Assembly (NCBI RefSeq): GCF_002994615.1
Contig: NZ_PVNK01000110.1
Coordinates: 1 to 64,000, forward strand
Direction of reading: 5' to 3'
From: Enhygromyxa salina
GTDB lineage: Bacteria > Myxococcota_A > Polyangia > Nannocystales > Nannocystaceae
Length of the DNA stretch: 64,000 bases
Positions within the stretch are counted from its first letter, which is position 1. The number at the start of each line of letters is the position of its first letter. This document shows positions 43,814-54,204 of the stretch, in pieces. Below the pieces are notes generated by a model. That model was not told where the DNA came from, searched no databases, and worked only from the letters and a program-made list of their open reading frames with translations. Both the position numbers and the translations under genes were made by a program.

Positions 43814-43875
43814 GCGCCGCGCACGACGGCCGATAGCTGAGCGGGCCGGCAGACTTTGCGGATCGGCAGCAGCCT

Positions 43876-45540
43876 TCACCACAGCCGGATCAGCTTCGAG
43901 TCCCGGTAGTAGTGGTTCAAGATCGGCCCGTAGCTCTTGCCCGCGGCCGCCATGCCCATCGCGCCGTGCTGGCACAGCCCGACGCCGTGGCCGTGACCGC
44001 CGCCGTGGATCACGAAGCGGCCGAATTCATCGCGGCGCTTGGCGACCACGAACATCGAGGACTTGAGCCCGCCGAGCGCCCTGCGGATCCGCAGCTCACC
44101 GTGGATCTCGACGGTCTCGCGCGCGCCGTGGAGGCTGACATGCGTCGCGCGTCCGCTGCGACCGCGCGCGTGGATCTCGATCCCCTCGAGCTTTCCGAAG
44201 CTGCGCGGGACCTCGGGGTTGCCCGCGACCGCCGCGGGGTCGAGGGACACGGACCAGCGGTAGGCCGAGGCCATCGTCGACGAGCGCGGCTTGCTGTAGC
44301 TGTCGGGGCTCGTCGCCAGCCACTCGTCGATGTTGGCGGCGCTGATGCCCTTGGCGAATTTATCGCCGAGCTTGGGGTCGGCGGTCCCGCGCAGCTGCGG
44401 GTCGGCGGGGCTGACCCAGACCTGCTCGTTGTGCTCGGTGTGGCCGCCGCAATTGGCCGAGTAGACCGTGTCGACGAGCTGGGTCTCGTTCGGGCGCATG
44501 AGCACGCGGCCGATCGTCCGCTCGACGGCGGCGTTGGTCCGGGGGTGCTCGCTGCCGGCCCCGGCGTAGACCTGGCAGTGCTGGTGGGCGCACAGCACGA
44601 AGGGATCGTCGAGGTGGCGGCTGCCGACCTTGGCGACGAGCTGGCCGCGCGCGGCCACGGCCTGGGCCTTGAGCGCCTCGCTCGGCGCCGAAGCATAAAT
44701 CTCGGCCGGGACCAGGCCCGCGAGCAGCTCGGCCTCGCCGACGAGGTTGACGACCGCGAGCTTGCCCTTGCGATCGATCGCCACGTAGATCTGCCCGCGG
44801 TAGGCCCGATCTTGGTAGCTCCCGCCAGCCTCGCTCACGACGTCGTGGACGGTCATCTTCCCGGCGGTCTTGGGCGCGAACCACAGCACGCCCTCGGCCT
44901 CGACGGTGACGCCCGAGTCGAGATCTTCGGCCAGGATCCGACCGGTCGAGCGACGCTCGACCTCGGGGTGGAGGCGCGGGAGGATGCCGTGGCGCTCGGC
45001 GAGCTCGCGCGCGTGGGCCTCGGCCTCGCGCTCCGACGAGAACAGATCGGTAGTCAGCAAGACCCGCCGGGTGTCGAGGACCTTGCCCGCGACCCCGAAC
45101 AGGGCGCCGACCTCGGCCTCGGCGACATCGTAGCCCCTGCCCTTCCAGACCTTGGCCTGACGGTCGATCTCACGCAGCTCGGTCGCCGGGACCGCGTCGA
45201 GGACGATGCGAAACGACTGCTTGGACGGGACCGCGTCGGCGACCCGCATGCGCCAGCGCCCGCCGCCGAAGATCGCCGTGCCGCCGTCGCCCGAGGGCAG
45301 CGCAGACAGCCCCCCGCGAGCCGAGAGCTGGACCTCGCGCTGGCCCTGCATCACGCCCACGGTGATCCGCGGCCGGCCGAGGTCGTCGAAGTTGAACTGG
45401 TTGCTGTAGAGCAGGTCGATGCGGTCGCCGAGGCTCATGTCCGAGCCCCGAACGATCCGCGGCGCCAGGCTCGAGGCCCCGGCAACGACGAGCCCGCCGC
45501 ACAGCGACTGCAAGAAGCGTCGGCGCGTAGTCCCGGCCAT
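43876..45540 (-). CDS. SpoIID/LytB-domain protein, Tat-exported
   Basis: Exported protein of 554 residues. A twin-arginine signal (GTTRRRFLQSLCGG) opens the protein. An SPOR-like or linker region (about 150-210) precedes the SpoIID domain, with VPAEIYASAPSEALKAQAVAARG near 290, CAHQHCQVYAGAGSEHPRTNAAV and YSANCGGHTEHNEQVW; the tail has GGGHGHGVGLCQHGAMGMA, also characteristic. SpoIID in Bacillus is a lytic transglycosylase acting on denuded glycan; in Gram-negatives the role is less clear. Start ATG 45540 is set by the Tat signal. Confidence 0.88.
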   Translation of the reverse strand: MAGTTRRRFLQSLCGGLVVAGASSLAPRIVRGSDMSLGDRIDLLYSNQFNFDDLGRPRITVGVMQGQREVQLSARGGLSALPSGDGGTAIFGGGRWRMRVADAVPSKQSFRIVLDAVPATELREIDRQAKVWKGRGYDVAEAEVGALFGVAGKVLDTRRVLLTTDLFSSEREAEAHARELAERHGILPRLHPEVERRSTGRILAEDLDSGVTVEAEGVLWFAPKTAGKMTVHDVVSEAGGSYQDRAYRGQIYVAIDRKGKLAVVNLVGEAELLAGLVPAEIYASAPSEALKAQAVAARGQLVAKVGSRHLDDPFVLCAHQHCQVYAGAGSEHPRTNAAVERTIGRVLMRPNETQLVDTVYSANCGGHTEHNEQVWVSPADPQLRGTADPKLGDKFAKGISAANIDEWLATSPDSYSKPRSSTMASAYRWSVSLDPAAVAGNPEVPRSFGKLEGIEIHARGRSGRATHVSLHGARETVEIHGELRIRRALGGLKSSMFVVAKRRDEFGRFVIHGGGHGHGVGLCQHGAMGMAAAGKSYGPILNHYYRDSKLIRLW

Positions 45541-45596
45541 GGTCCGGGTGTGGCATCCGCGACCCCGCGAGCCAAAAAACTGACGAAGCGCGGGGC

Positions 45597-46673
45597 TCAC
45601 TGGCAGCAGAAGGTCGTGGCGCCGAGCTCCTCGACCTCGCCATCGACCCCGCCACCCGACGGAATGCAGCCGACCTGATCGTCGGGCGAAGCTGGCGCAA
45701 AATCCGCATATCCGACGTTGCTGACGCTGGCACTGCACCCGCCGACCTCGACCGAGCCCAGCAAGAAGCCCTGGATGCCACAGCCTTGCCCCATCAAGCG
45801 CACGTCACCGCTGCACGTGGCGTTGGGCGGCTTGTCGCAGGCACACGCGCCGCAGCTGCGGCCATCGTCGAGGCCCGTGTAGTAGACGTAGCGATCACTG
45901 TAGCTGCCGCCCGGGCACTGCACGTCGCCCTCTGCAGCGATGCACACGCGACCGTCGAAGGGCGCGTCCGCAGGCGGCATGCACACACCGTTGGCTCCGC
46001 ACTGCTGCGCGCCCCCGTCGGTCGAGCAGGCCAGGATCTGCACGCCGTGGGCGGCGGGCACGAGCTCCTGCGCGTACGAGGCGTCACACGACAGCTCGAG
46101 CAGATCGGGCTCGTTGACCGCGTAGTAGGCCTCGCCCTGAGCGCCGCCGAGGTCCGCGCAGTCGTCGGGTCCGACCATCCACGTATCCGCCGTCGTGAAG
46201 CACGCCTGCTGCTTGCTCTGACGCAGGGTCACGGCGCCGCAGGTGGCCGAGTTGACGCCCCCGCACTCACACGCGCAGGTCTGCGGCGACTGGCCCATCT
46301 CGAGCTCGGTGAACAGCTCCGCGACCTTGACCGGGACGCCGCCCTGACACGCTGGCGGGGTCACGTCGACGGGGCCGCTGAAGATCACCAGCGGTCCGTC
46401 CCAGCCCGCGATCGCATCGTCGACGCAGATGTCGCCGGGTTCGCACATGTCGCTGTCGTCGTTGGCCGTGTCGCCGTCGCCGTCGCCGTCGCCGGGATCA
46501 CCGTCCCCGTCTCCGCTGTCGCCGTCGCCGGAGTCGCCGTCTCCGCTCGTCGTCCCGCTGCCGTCAGCGCCACCGACGTCGTCTTTGACGTCTTCGAAGC
46601 ACGCCGTCGAGAAGATCAGCGCGCTCATGCCAAGCCCAAGCCCAAGCCCAAGTCCAAGTCGCATGGGAGGCAT
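45597..46673 (-). CDS. Cysteine-rich hypothetical lipoprotein with Gly-Asp linker
   Basis: 358 residues. The signal peptide has a repeated LG stretch and a lipobox FSTAC. A Gly-Asp/Ser linker (GDGDSGDGD, about 45-75) is followed by a domain with about 26 cysteines, including CACECGG, CGACAC and a terminal FCCQ. Cys are spread rather than in C-x3-C runs, so it is not a clear relative of the 33565-38939 group. I do not recognise the family. Start ATG 46673 chosen for a good signal peptide; 46664 is also possible. Confidence 0.75.
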   Translation of the reverse strand: MPPMRLGLGLGLGLGMSALIFSTACFEDVKDDVGGADGSGTTSGDGDSGDGDSGDGDGDPGDGDGDGDTANDDSDMCEPGDICVDDAIAGWDGPLVIFSGPVDVTPPACQGGVPVKVAELFTELEMGQSPQTCACECGGVNSATCGAVTLRQSKQQACFTTADTWMVGPDDCADLGGAQGEAYYAVNEPDLLELSCDASYAQELVPAAHGVQILACSTDGGAQQCGANGVCMPPADAPFDGRVCIAAEGDVQCPGGSYSDRYVYYTGLDDGRSCGACACDKPPNATCSGDVRLMGQGCGIQGFLLGSVEVGGCSASVSNVGYADFAPASPDDQVGCIPSGGGVDGEVEELGATTFCCQ

Positions 46674-46726
46674 GCTAGCCGCGAACACCGCCAACATAAA
46701 CCTCTCGAGCAGCGACCAGTTTGAAT

Positions 46727-47350
46727 TCAGCCGGCGCCCGTCCGGCGGGGCTGGATGCGGCCACGCACCGCGATCGCCGGAGCTCGCCGGGTAATGTACG
46801 CGAGGTTGATCATGTTGATGACGAAGTGAGCCGCGACCGCGGGACCGAGGTTGCCCGTCCACAGGGTCAGCCCGGCCAGGCACAGGCCCAGCAACCCGGC
46901 CGACACGGTCCACGGCCACAGCTCGCGGCGCGGCGGGACGTGGAGCAGCGCGAACACGAGGCTGCTCAGCCACGGGCCCCAGGCGTCGAGCATCGCCCCG
47001 CGAAAGAAAATCTCCTCGCCGATCGAGCTCGCCGCGGCCAACAGCAGCAGCTCGGTCCACGACGGGCGCCCGAGGATCCCGCGGAACTCACGGTGGAGCA
47101 TCGGCAGCCACAACCAACGGCGCTCGAACACACGAAACGCGGCGACGACCGCGAGTCCCAGCCCGATCCCGACCAGCGGCGTCCACAGCAGCTCGGCGTG
47201 GGTGACCCCGGGCTCGCGCCAGCAGTCGTTGTTCTCCTCGCTGACCGCGTGCCACAAGAAGCCCGCGAGCGCGAGGACCAGGTAGAAGCTGGTGACGACC
47301 TGGGCGCGGGCCGGCGAGGGCCTCGGCGAGCTGTGCTGAACGAGCGCCAC
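46727..47350 (-). CDS. CPBP-family intramembrane protease
   Basis: Membrane protein of 207 residues, about six helices. The catalytic motifs of the Rce1/CPBP (Abi) family are visible: GEEIFFRG (EExxxR), FALLHVPP, and HFVINM near the end. Such enzymes cut within or near membranes; substrates are usually unknown. The start is GTG 47350, supported by TACTCT 8 nt upstream; the longer open frame to 48394 is a shadow. Confidence 0.85.
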   Translation of the reverse strand: MALVQHSSPRPSPARAQVVTSFYLVLALAGFLWHAVSEENNDCWREPGVTHAELLWTPLVGIGLGLAVVAAFRVFERRWLWLPMLHREFRGILGRPSWTELLLLAAASSIGEEIFFRGAMLDAWGPWLSSLVFALLHVPPRRELWPWTVSAGLLGLCLAGLTLWTGNLGPAVAAHFVINMINLAYITRRAPAIAVRGRIQPRRTGAG

Positions 47351-47358
47351 GCCGCCAG

Positions 47359-47364
47359 AGAGTA
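47359..47364 (-). promoter_or_regulatory. -10 hexamer TACTCT, leaderless type
   Basis: TACTCT on the minus strand is 8 nt before the GTG at 47350. Confidence 0.5.
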
Positions 47365-47528
47365 GCGAGGCGCTCGGCGAGCGACCAGCGCGTTGACGTC
47401 GACCCCGTTTTTCAGCCCGGGGTGGGCGAGCGCGCAGCACAGCCCAACCTGGCGCCGGAACCGCTACCTCGCCCTCGACGACCTCGACGTCCCCGGGCTC
47501 GGCCTGGGCGCGCTGTGACAGCACGCTG

Positions 47529-47600
47529 ATCGCTCGTTCGTTCGCTCGATCGTTCGATCGTTCGTTCGTTCGCTCGCTCGCTCGCTCGATCGTTCGATCG
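47529..47600. repeat. Tetranucleotide microsatellite (NTCG)18
   Basis: Eighteen units of ATCG, CTCG or TTCG follow each other without interruption in the 345-bp gap between the CPBP protease and sixA. Such tracts can vary in length by slippage. It lies between divergent promoters. Nothing else is recognised in the gap. Confidence 0.85.
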
Positions 47601-47679
47601 CTCCGGTTCGCGAGGTCCTGGAGAATTTTCTCGACCGAGTGGGGCCACCTTCGACCGGCGCGGCCGCGGGCGAAGCGTG

Positions 47680-47685
47680 TATGCT
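47680..47685 (+). promoter_or_regulatory. -10 hexamer TATGCT, leaderless type
   Basis: TATGCT lies 10 nt before the ATG at 47696. Its own ATG (47681) is in frame but would fall within the hexamer, so 47696 is the better start. Confidence 0.5.
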
Positions 47686-47695
47686 CGACCCGCCG

Positions 47696-48169
47696 ATGCT
47701 GCTGACCCTCGTTCGACATGGCGACGCGGAGTCCTCGACCAACGACCTCCGGGACATCGGTCGCTGCCTGTCCATCGAAGGCCGCGCCGAGGCCTCGGCG
47801 ACGGGCCAGGCGCTGGCGTCCCGCGCGGTCGCCCCGAGCCACGCGTGGTCGAGCCCGCTGGTCCGGGCCGTGCAGACCGCCGAGCTGATCGTGGCCGCGC
47901 TGGACTTTGGCGGCGTCATCGAGGCTCGCGACGATCTGTTCCCCGACAGCCGCCCGCCCTCGCTGTTCAACGCCCTCGCCGAGCTGCCCGCCGACGCCGA
48001 CCTGCTCGTGGTCGGGCACATGCCCTACATGGCCGCGGCCGCGAGCGCCCTGCTCGATAGCCACGTGGGTGGGTTCGCCACGGGTGCAGCCTTTCGCTTC
48101 GAGATCCGCGGGCTGTCGCCAACCCGGGCCGCGCTGAAGTGGCGCTGGCAGGGCCGCTTCGTCGATTAG
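47696..48169 (+). CDS. sixA: SixA-like phosphohistidine phosphatase
   Basis: 157-residue histidine phosphatase. The RHG motif is at the N-terminus (LVRHGDAES), the second Arg in SSPLVRAVQTAELI, and the second His in VVGHMPYM. SixA removes phosphate from His of phosphotransfer proteins; other small-molecule roles are possible. The stop overlaps the stop of the convergent M16-like gene by 4 nt. Confidence 0.88.
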   Translation: MLLTLVRHGDAESSTNDLRDIGRCLSIEGRAEASATGQALASRAVAPSHAWSSPLVRAVQTAELIVAALDFGGVIEARDDLFPDSRPPSLFNALAELPADADLLVVGHMPYMAAAASALLDSHVGGFATGAAFRFEIRGLSPTRAALKWRWQGRFVD

Positions 48170-49620
48170 TCGTCCTCGACCAGATCGAGCGCGACCCCGA
48201 GCTTGGTGCGAAAATTGTCGTCGACCCCGGCCGCGACCCAGACCCAGCCGGGCTCGCCCGCCTGCGGGTTGAACCAGGTCGCCATGTACTCCTGAACCTG
48301 CTCGGGCTCGAGCGCGAGCATGGCCTCGGCGTCGCGGGCGAGCGCGACGAAGATCTCGCGATCTTGGCCGGCCAGGTCGATCGACTCGCTCCACAGCGAG
48401 GTCCAGTCCTCACCCGACAAGCTGGCCTCGACCATCCGCGCCCCCAGCCACACGTTGGCGGCCTGATCGATCCGATCGCGCGGCTGCGGGGTCGCAATGA
48501 ACAGCTGCATGCGCTCGATGATCCGCTCGAGGCTGCGGACCGGGTCGGTCGGCGAGACCCGGACCTTGATCGCCAACAGGCTCACGGGGCCGGCGACCAG
48601 CAGGCGCACGTCGAGCTCCTCTTGCAGCAGGCGCTGGCTGATTCGCGCGAGGGTCCGCTCCTCGATCGTCGCGGTCGGGATCAAACGCCCGAGCATGACC
48701 ACGGCCCGGTTGCCGCGCTCGGGCTTGCCCGCGTAGACCCGCAGGCTCGCCCCCTGCTGCTCGGTCAGCAAGAAGGTGTCGCGGCGCCGCTTCGGGGGCT
48801 CCGTGCGCAGCCGAGCGGTGACGGCGGCCTTGCCCGAGCCGAAGCCGATCGGCGCCTTCCAGCGGGCCCCGAGCCGGGCGACGGCCTCGGTCATCGACTC
48901 GTCCTCGGGGTCGCGGCCCGAGTGGACCAGGACCACGGCGTCGCGGGGATCGGTGAGCAGCGACCAGCCCTTCTCGAGCCCCTTCTTGCCGAGCGCGACG
49001 AGGTCTTGCTTCGAGGCGTACTCGTGGACCAGCGGGTGGTCGAGCAGCTCGCTCGCGAGCCCGGCCGCGGCGAGGGCCGAGGGCCCACCCTCGCGGTGGC
49101 GCGCGAGGACCTTGCCCTGGGCGACCGCGAGCAGCTTGGCGTTGCCAGCATCGGCCAGGGTCGCCGCGAGCGCGGCGAGCAGCGCGTCGGCGTCGGCGTC
49201 GCGACCGTGGACCGCGATCTCGACCCGACCCGGGCGGCTGCGCAGATCGAGGGTCGCGTCGGGGATCCGGCGCACGCGCGCGCGCAGGCGCAGCTCGATC
49301 GCCTCGAGCACCGCCGCGGTCGTGGCCGCGCTGAGCTTGTCGGCGTCGACCGAGGTCGGCAGCAGCACGCGGACGTGAAACGCCGGGTTGTCGGCCTCGC
49401 GCAGCCAGTGGAGCACCGCGCCGTTGTCGAGCTGGGCGACCTTCGGCGGCTCCCACGGCGGCGCGAGCACGCTGTTGGGATCGATCGGCTCGCGGTCGCT
49501 GGCGTCCTCGAACACGACCGGAGCCAGGGTCTCCTTGCTGCACCGACAGCCGCCCGCGAGCCCGCCGACCAGGGCCACGGTCGCGATCAGGGCCGCCCGT
49601 GCGCGCGCCCCCGCGCTCAC
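48166..49620 (-). CDS. M16 peptidase-like lipoprotein, catalytic motif absent
   Basis: 484 residues. The signal peptide leads to a lipobox-like LAGGC. The rest follows the two-lobed M16 (pitrilysin/processing peptidase) fold (LDNGAVLHWLRE near 65; SAATTAAVLEAIELRLRAR where HxxEH should lie). No HxxEH is present, so it is not an active zinc protease. It starts with GTG overlapping the stop of the upstream M16-like gene (GTGA) and forms a pair with it. Confidence 0.78.
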   Translation of the reverse strand: MSAGARARAALIATVALVGGLAGGCRCSKETLAPVVFEDASDREPIDPNSVLAPPWEPPKVAQLDNGAVLHWLREADNPAFHVRVLLPTSVDADKLSAATTAAVLEAIELRLRARVRRIPDATLDLRSRPGRVEIAVHGRDADADALLAALAATLADAGNAKLLAVAQGKVLARHREGGPSALAAAGLASELLDHPLVHEYASKQDLVALGKKGLEKGWSLLTDPRDAVVLVHSGRDPEDESMTEAVARLGARWKAPIGFGSGKAAVTARLRTEPPKRRRDTFLLTEQQGASLRVYAGKPERGNRAVVMLGRLIPTATIEERTLARISQRLLQEELDVRLLVAGPVSLLAIKVRVSPTDPVRSLERIIERMQLFIATPQPRDRIDQAANVWLGARMVEASLSGEDWTSLWSESIDLAGQDREIFVALARDAEAMLALEPEQVQEYMATWFNPQAGEPGWVWVAAGVDDNFRTKLGVALDLVEDD

Positions 49621-51410
49621 TTTTCGCCTCCGCTCGGCGCTGGCGCGTCCGCGGGCTGGGGCGCGCTCGCGGGCTGCGACTCCGGGTTGGCCGGGGTCGT
49701 CGGCTCGGTCGTCGGCTCGGTCGCGGCCGGAGGATGCAAAGGAGGCGGGGCGTCCTGTTCGGGGTCGAGCAAGAGCACGGCGCGGCGGGTGTCGAGCAGC
49801 CCGGGGATCGCCGCCGCCAAGCTCGCGGCGGCCCTGCCCGAGCTCGCGTCGGGTGGCGCTCCACTCGAGTCGTCGCCCGGCTGCGCCCCGGCGTCTTCGG
49901 GCCCCTCGGCTGTCGCGTCGCCAGGCTCCGCGCCCGGCGGGTCGCCCAGCGCATCGTTGAGCTCGTCGCCCGACTCCTCGCCCACCCCCTCGGAGAGCCC
50001 GTCGGTGAGCTCGTCGGCTGGCAGCAAGGGCAGACCGAGGAGCTCGTCGCGCGCGCGCAGGGCCAGGCCCGCGGTCGCGGGCGTGCGGCGCTCGGACGCG
50101 CTCGCAAGATAGCTGGCGAGCTCCAGCGGCGTGCGCAGATCAAAGCCGATGTCGGTCTCGATCCGCGCGCGCTGGGCCTCGACGAGCGCGGCGAGATCGG
50201 GCTCGACATCCGGCGTGAGCCCGACCGCCGCGACCCGAGCGAGGCGCCCGGCGATCAGCGGCTCGGGGCCGAGGGCGGGATCGAAGCCGATCGCGCGCAG
50301 GACCAGCATCGGGCGGCGGGGGTCGTCGGCGTAGGTGCAGCGAACCCGCGCCCTGGGTGGCTCCGGCTCGACCCGCTGCTGGCGGTTGAGGGTCCCGCAC
50401 AGGACCTGCGCCCAGGCGCGCGCGGCCGGGTTGCCGGGCACGGCCCAGACCATGCTGTCGCCCTTTTGCCGCGGGAGCTTTGCGACCCGGGGCGCCGCGG
50501 CGGGCGCCTTGGGGGTTGTCGCGGCCGCGATCAGCTTGCGCGGCCGCGCCGAGAGATCGGCGAACAGCGGCTCGACCCGCTCGAGCAGCGCCTGCGGCTC
50601 GTCGGGCCCGACGACGACCAGGGTCGCGACGCGGTAGTCGTAGAGCCGGGCGAGCTGAGCCCCGACGGCCTGATCGAGCATGTCGGCCAGCCCCTGCCCG
50701 ACCACGCGCCCGTCGTGCTTCATGCCCTCGTCCTGCCACGCGATCGCGGCCGCCTCGCGCGGGACCAGGGTCTTCACCCGGTCGTCGTTGCGCGCGTAGC
50801 TGAGCGACTTGAGCCACAGCTCGCGGCCGACGTTGGGCGCGCGCAGGCGCAGGGCCTCGACCCGCAGCTGCGCGTCGAGCTGGGAGATCGGGACCAGCGA
50901 CTCGAACCTCACCTGGGCCGCCCCGACGGCCATCGCCGCGAGCCCGCCGACGTCGTGGGCGGTCGCGATCGCCTCGCCGGGCGCGAGCTCGCGGTTGCCC
51001 TGCTGGAGCTGGTAGGCGAGGGCGTGGACGAGGCCCGGGAGCTTGTCGGGGTCGTCGCGGGTGCCGACCTCGACGGCGAGCACGACCGCGGCGACGGGCA
51101 AGCTCGCGTCCTTGGCGGTGATGACCCGCACCCCGCAAGGCAAGACCACGTCGACGACCTGGGCCGGGCCCTCGGCCTCGTCCTCGTCCTCGTCGTCACC
51201 CGCGTCGTCGGCTGACCCCTCATCTGGGTCGGCGTCGATCGTGTCGCTCGCCTCGCCCGTCGCCTCGCCCGCGTCGGGGTGCGCGTCGAGTTGGGCGTCG
51301 ACCGGGGCCACCTCGCCGAGCTCGGCCCCCCCCGAGTCCGCGCCGGTCGCCGGGCCCAGGCCCACGCCCAAAAAGGGGCTCAGCACGTAGGCGAGGATGC
51401 GCAGGCTCAT
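49617..51410 (-). CDS. M16 peptidase-like exported protein, degenerate active site
   Basis: 597 residues. A weak signal segment is followed by an acidic linker (ADDAGDDEDEDEAEG), an M16-like domain (PCGVRVITAKDASLPVAAV ... LPGLVHALAYQL) and a long Pro/Glu-rich C-terminal tail. The zinc motif HxxEH has become HALAY, so catalysis is very unlikely. M16 proteins usually work as one active and one inactive subunit; here both of the adjacent genes look inactive. It lies 34 nt after enolase on the same strand. Confidence 0.78.
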   Translation of the reverse strand: MSLRILAYVLSPFLGVGLGPATGADSGGAELGEVAPVDAQLDAHPDAGEATGEASDTIDADPDEGSADDAGDDEDEDEAEGPAQVVDVVLPCGVRVITAKDASLPVAAVVLAVEVGTRDDPDKLPGLVHALAYQLQQGNRELAPGEAIATAHDVGGLAAMAVGAAQVRFESLVPISQLDAQLRVEALRLRAPNVGRELWLKSLSYARNDDRVKTLVPREAAAIAWQDEGMKHDGRVVGQGLADMLDQAVGAQLARLYDYRVATLVVVGPDEPQALLERVEPLFADLSARPRKLIAAATTPKAPAAAPRVAKLPRQKGDSMVWAVPGNPAARAWAQVLCGTLNRQQRVEPEPPRARVRCTYADDPRRPMLVLRAIGFDPALGPEPLIAGRLARVAAVGLTPDVEPDLAALVEAQRARIETDIGFDLRTPLELASYLASASERRTPATAGLALRARDELLGLPLLPADELTDGLSEGVGEESGDELNDALGDPPGAEPGDATAEGPEDAGAQPGDDSSGAPPDASSGRAAASLAAAIPGLLDTRRAVLLLDPEQDAPPPLHPPAATEPTTEPTTPANPESQPASAPQPADAPAPSGGEK

Positions 51411-51444
51411 ACCGGTCGCGGGGGCGGTCGTGGGGTGGCGGGGT

Positions 51445-52861
<1,417 letters not shown>

Positions 52862-52869
52862 CCGCGCCC

Positions 52870-54204
52870 GTGCGCAGCATCCACATCGGCATGCTCGGCC
52901 TCGGCAACGTCGGTCAGGGTGTGCTGCGCATCCTCGCAGAGAACGGCGCCGCGATTCAGGATCGGATCGCCGCCGAGCCGGTCATCGGGCGGGTGCTCGT
53001 CCGCGATCTCGCCAAGGCCCGCGAGCTCGAGGTCGATCCCGCGCTCTTGACCCTCGATCCCGACGACATCCTCGAGGATCCCGACGTCCGCGTCGTCGTC
53101 GAGCTGATCGGCGGGATCGAGCCGGCCCGGACCTATGTCCTGCGCGCGCTCGAGGCCGGCAAGCACGTGGTCACGGCCAACAAGGCCCTGCTCGCCGAGC
53201 GCGGCGAAGAGCTGTTCGCGGCCGCCGCGGCCCGGGGCCTCAGCATCTACTTCGAGGGCTCGGTCGCCGGGGGCATCCCGGTCCTCCGAGCGCTGCGCGA
53301 GGGCCTGGCCAGCGACCGCATCGATCGGGTCATCGGGATCGTCAACGGGACCTCCAACTACATCCTCGACGCGATGTCGCGGACCGGCGCCAGCTACGAG
53401 CAGGCGCTCGCCGCGGCGCAGGCGGCGGGCTTCGCCGAGGCCGATCCGACCCTCGACGTCGAAGGGGGTGACGCAGCCCACAAGCTCGCCCTGCTGACGC
53501 TGGTCTGCGTCGGCGTGCGCGTGGATCCCGACCAGATCCACACCGACGGCATCACCCGCGTGCGCCCCTTCGACATCCGCATGGCGGCCGAGCTCGGCTA
53601 CGTGATCAAGTCGCTCGCCATCGGCGAGTTCGGGGACGGGCGCCCGCGCCTGAGGGTCCACCCCACCTTCGTGCCCCGAGATCACATCCTCGCCGGCGTC
53701 CACGGGTCCTACAACGCGGTCGAGGTCAGCTCGCGCGCGCTCGGGCAGTCGATGTACTACGGCAAGGGCGCGGGCATGATGCCGACCGGCGTGGCCGTCG
53801 TGTCCGACATCATCGAGGTCTGCCGCGACATCGTCGGCTTCTCCGAGGGCGGGCCGCCGCCCGGGGCCTTTCGGGAGGTCCGGGCGCTCGAGCCGGCGCC
53901 CCTCGACGAGCTCGAGTGCGAGAACTACCTGTGCGTCCACGTGCCCAACGTGCCCGGCGTGCTCGGCAAGGTCGCGAGCTGCCTCGGGCGCCACGGCGTC
54001 AGCATCAAGCGCATGAACCAAGACACCCCCGGCGCCGGCGAGCCGATCGACATGGTCATCCTGACCGAGCGCACGGCCGAGGCCAAGGTCCGCGCCGCGC
54101 TCGCCGAGCTCGACACCTTCGATCTCTCGCTCATGCCCAGCCACCGGTTCCGAATCCTCGAGTCCGAAGCGCCCGCCCAAGCTGTTGACGGAGGGCCGCG
54201 CTGA
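52870..54204 (+). CDS. hom: Homoserine dehydrogenase
   Basis: Reduces aspartate semialdehyde to homoserine for Met, Thr and Ile synthesis. 444 residues. NAD(P) motif GMLGLGNVGQGVLR, GGIEPA, TANKALLAERG, the catalytic region GIVNGTSNYIL and DPTLDVEGGDAAHKLALL, and a C-terminal ACT domain (about 365-440) for allosteric control. The start is placed at GTG 52870, 8 nt after the -10; the ATG at 52843 lies inside the promoter. First gene of hom-ybgC-glpX, overlapping the next by one base. Confidence 0.93.
   Translation: MRSIHIGMLGLGNVGQGVLRILAENGAAIQDRIAAEPVIGRVLVRDLAKARELEVDPALLTLDPDDILEDPDVRVVVELIGGIEPARTYVLRALEAGKHVVTANKALLAERGEELFAAAAARGLSIYFEGSVAGGIPVLRALREGLASDRIDRVIGIVNGTSNYILDAMSRTGASYEQALAAAQAAGFAEADPTLDVEGGDAAHKLALLTLVCVGVRVDPDQIHTDGITRVRPFDIRMAAELGYVIKSLAIGEFGDGRPRLRVHPTFVPRDHILAGVHGSYNAVEVSSRALGQSMYYGKGAGMMPTGVAVVSDIIEVCRDIVGFSEGGPPPGAFREVRALEPAPLDELECENYLCVHVPNVPGVLGKVASCLGRHGVSIKRMNQDTPGAGEPIDMVILTERTAEAKVRAALAELDTFDLSLMPSHRFRILESEAPAQAVDGGPR

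Noticed and set aside
47529..47600. Tetranucleotide tract as part of a coding region (long minus-strand frame 46727-48394)
   Set aside because: The CPBP protease is complete from GTG 47350, and the extension is low-complexity Arg/Ser/Glu with no homology-like features.
46727..48394. Anti-phage abortive infection role for the CPBP protein because of the Abi family name
   Set aside because: The name alone is not evidence; no phage-defence genes are nearby.
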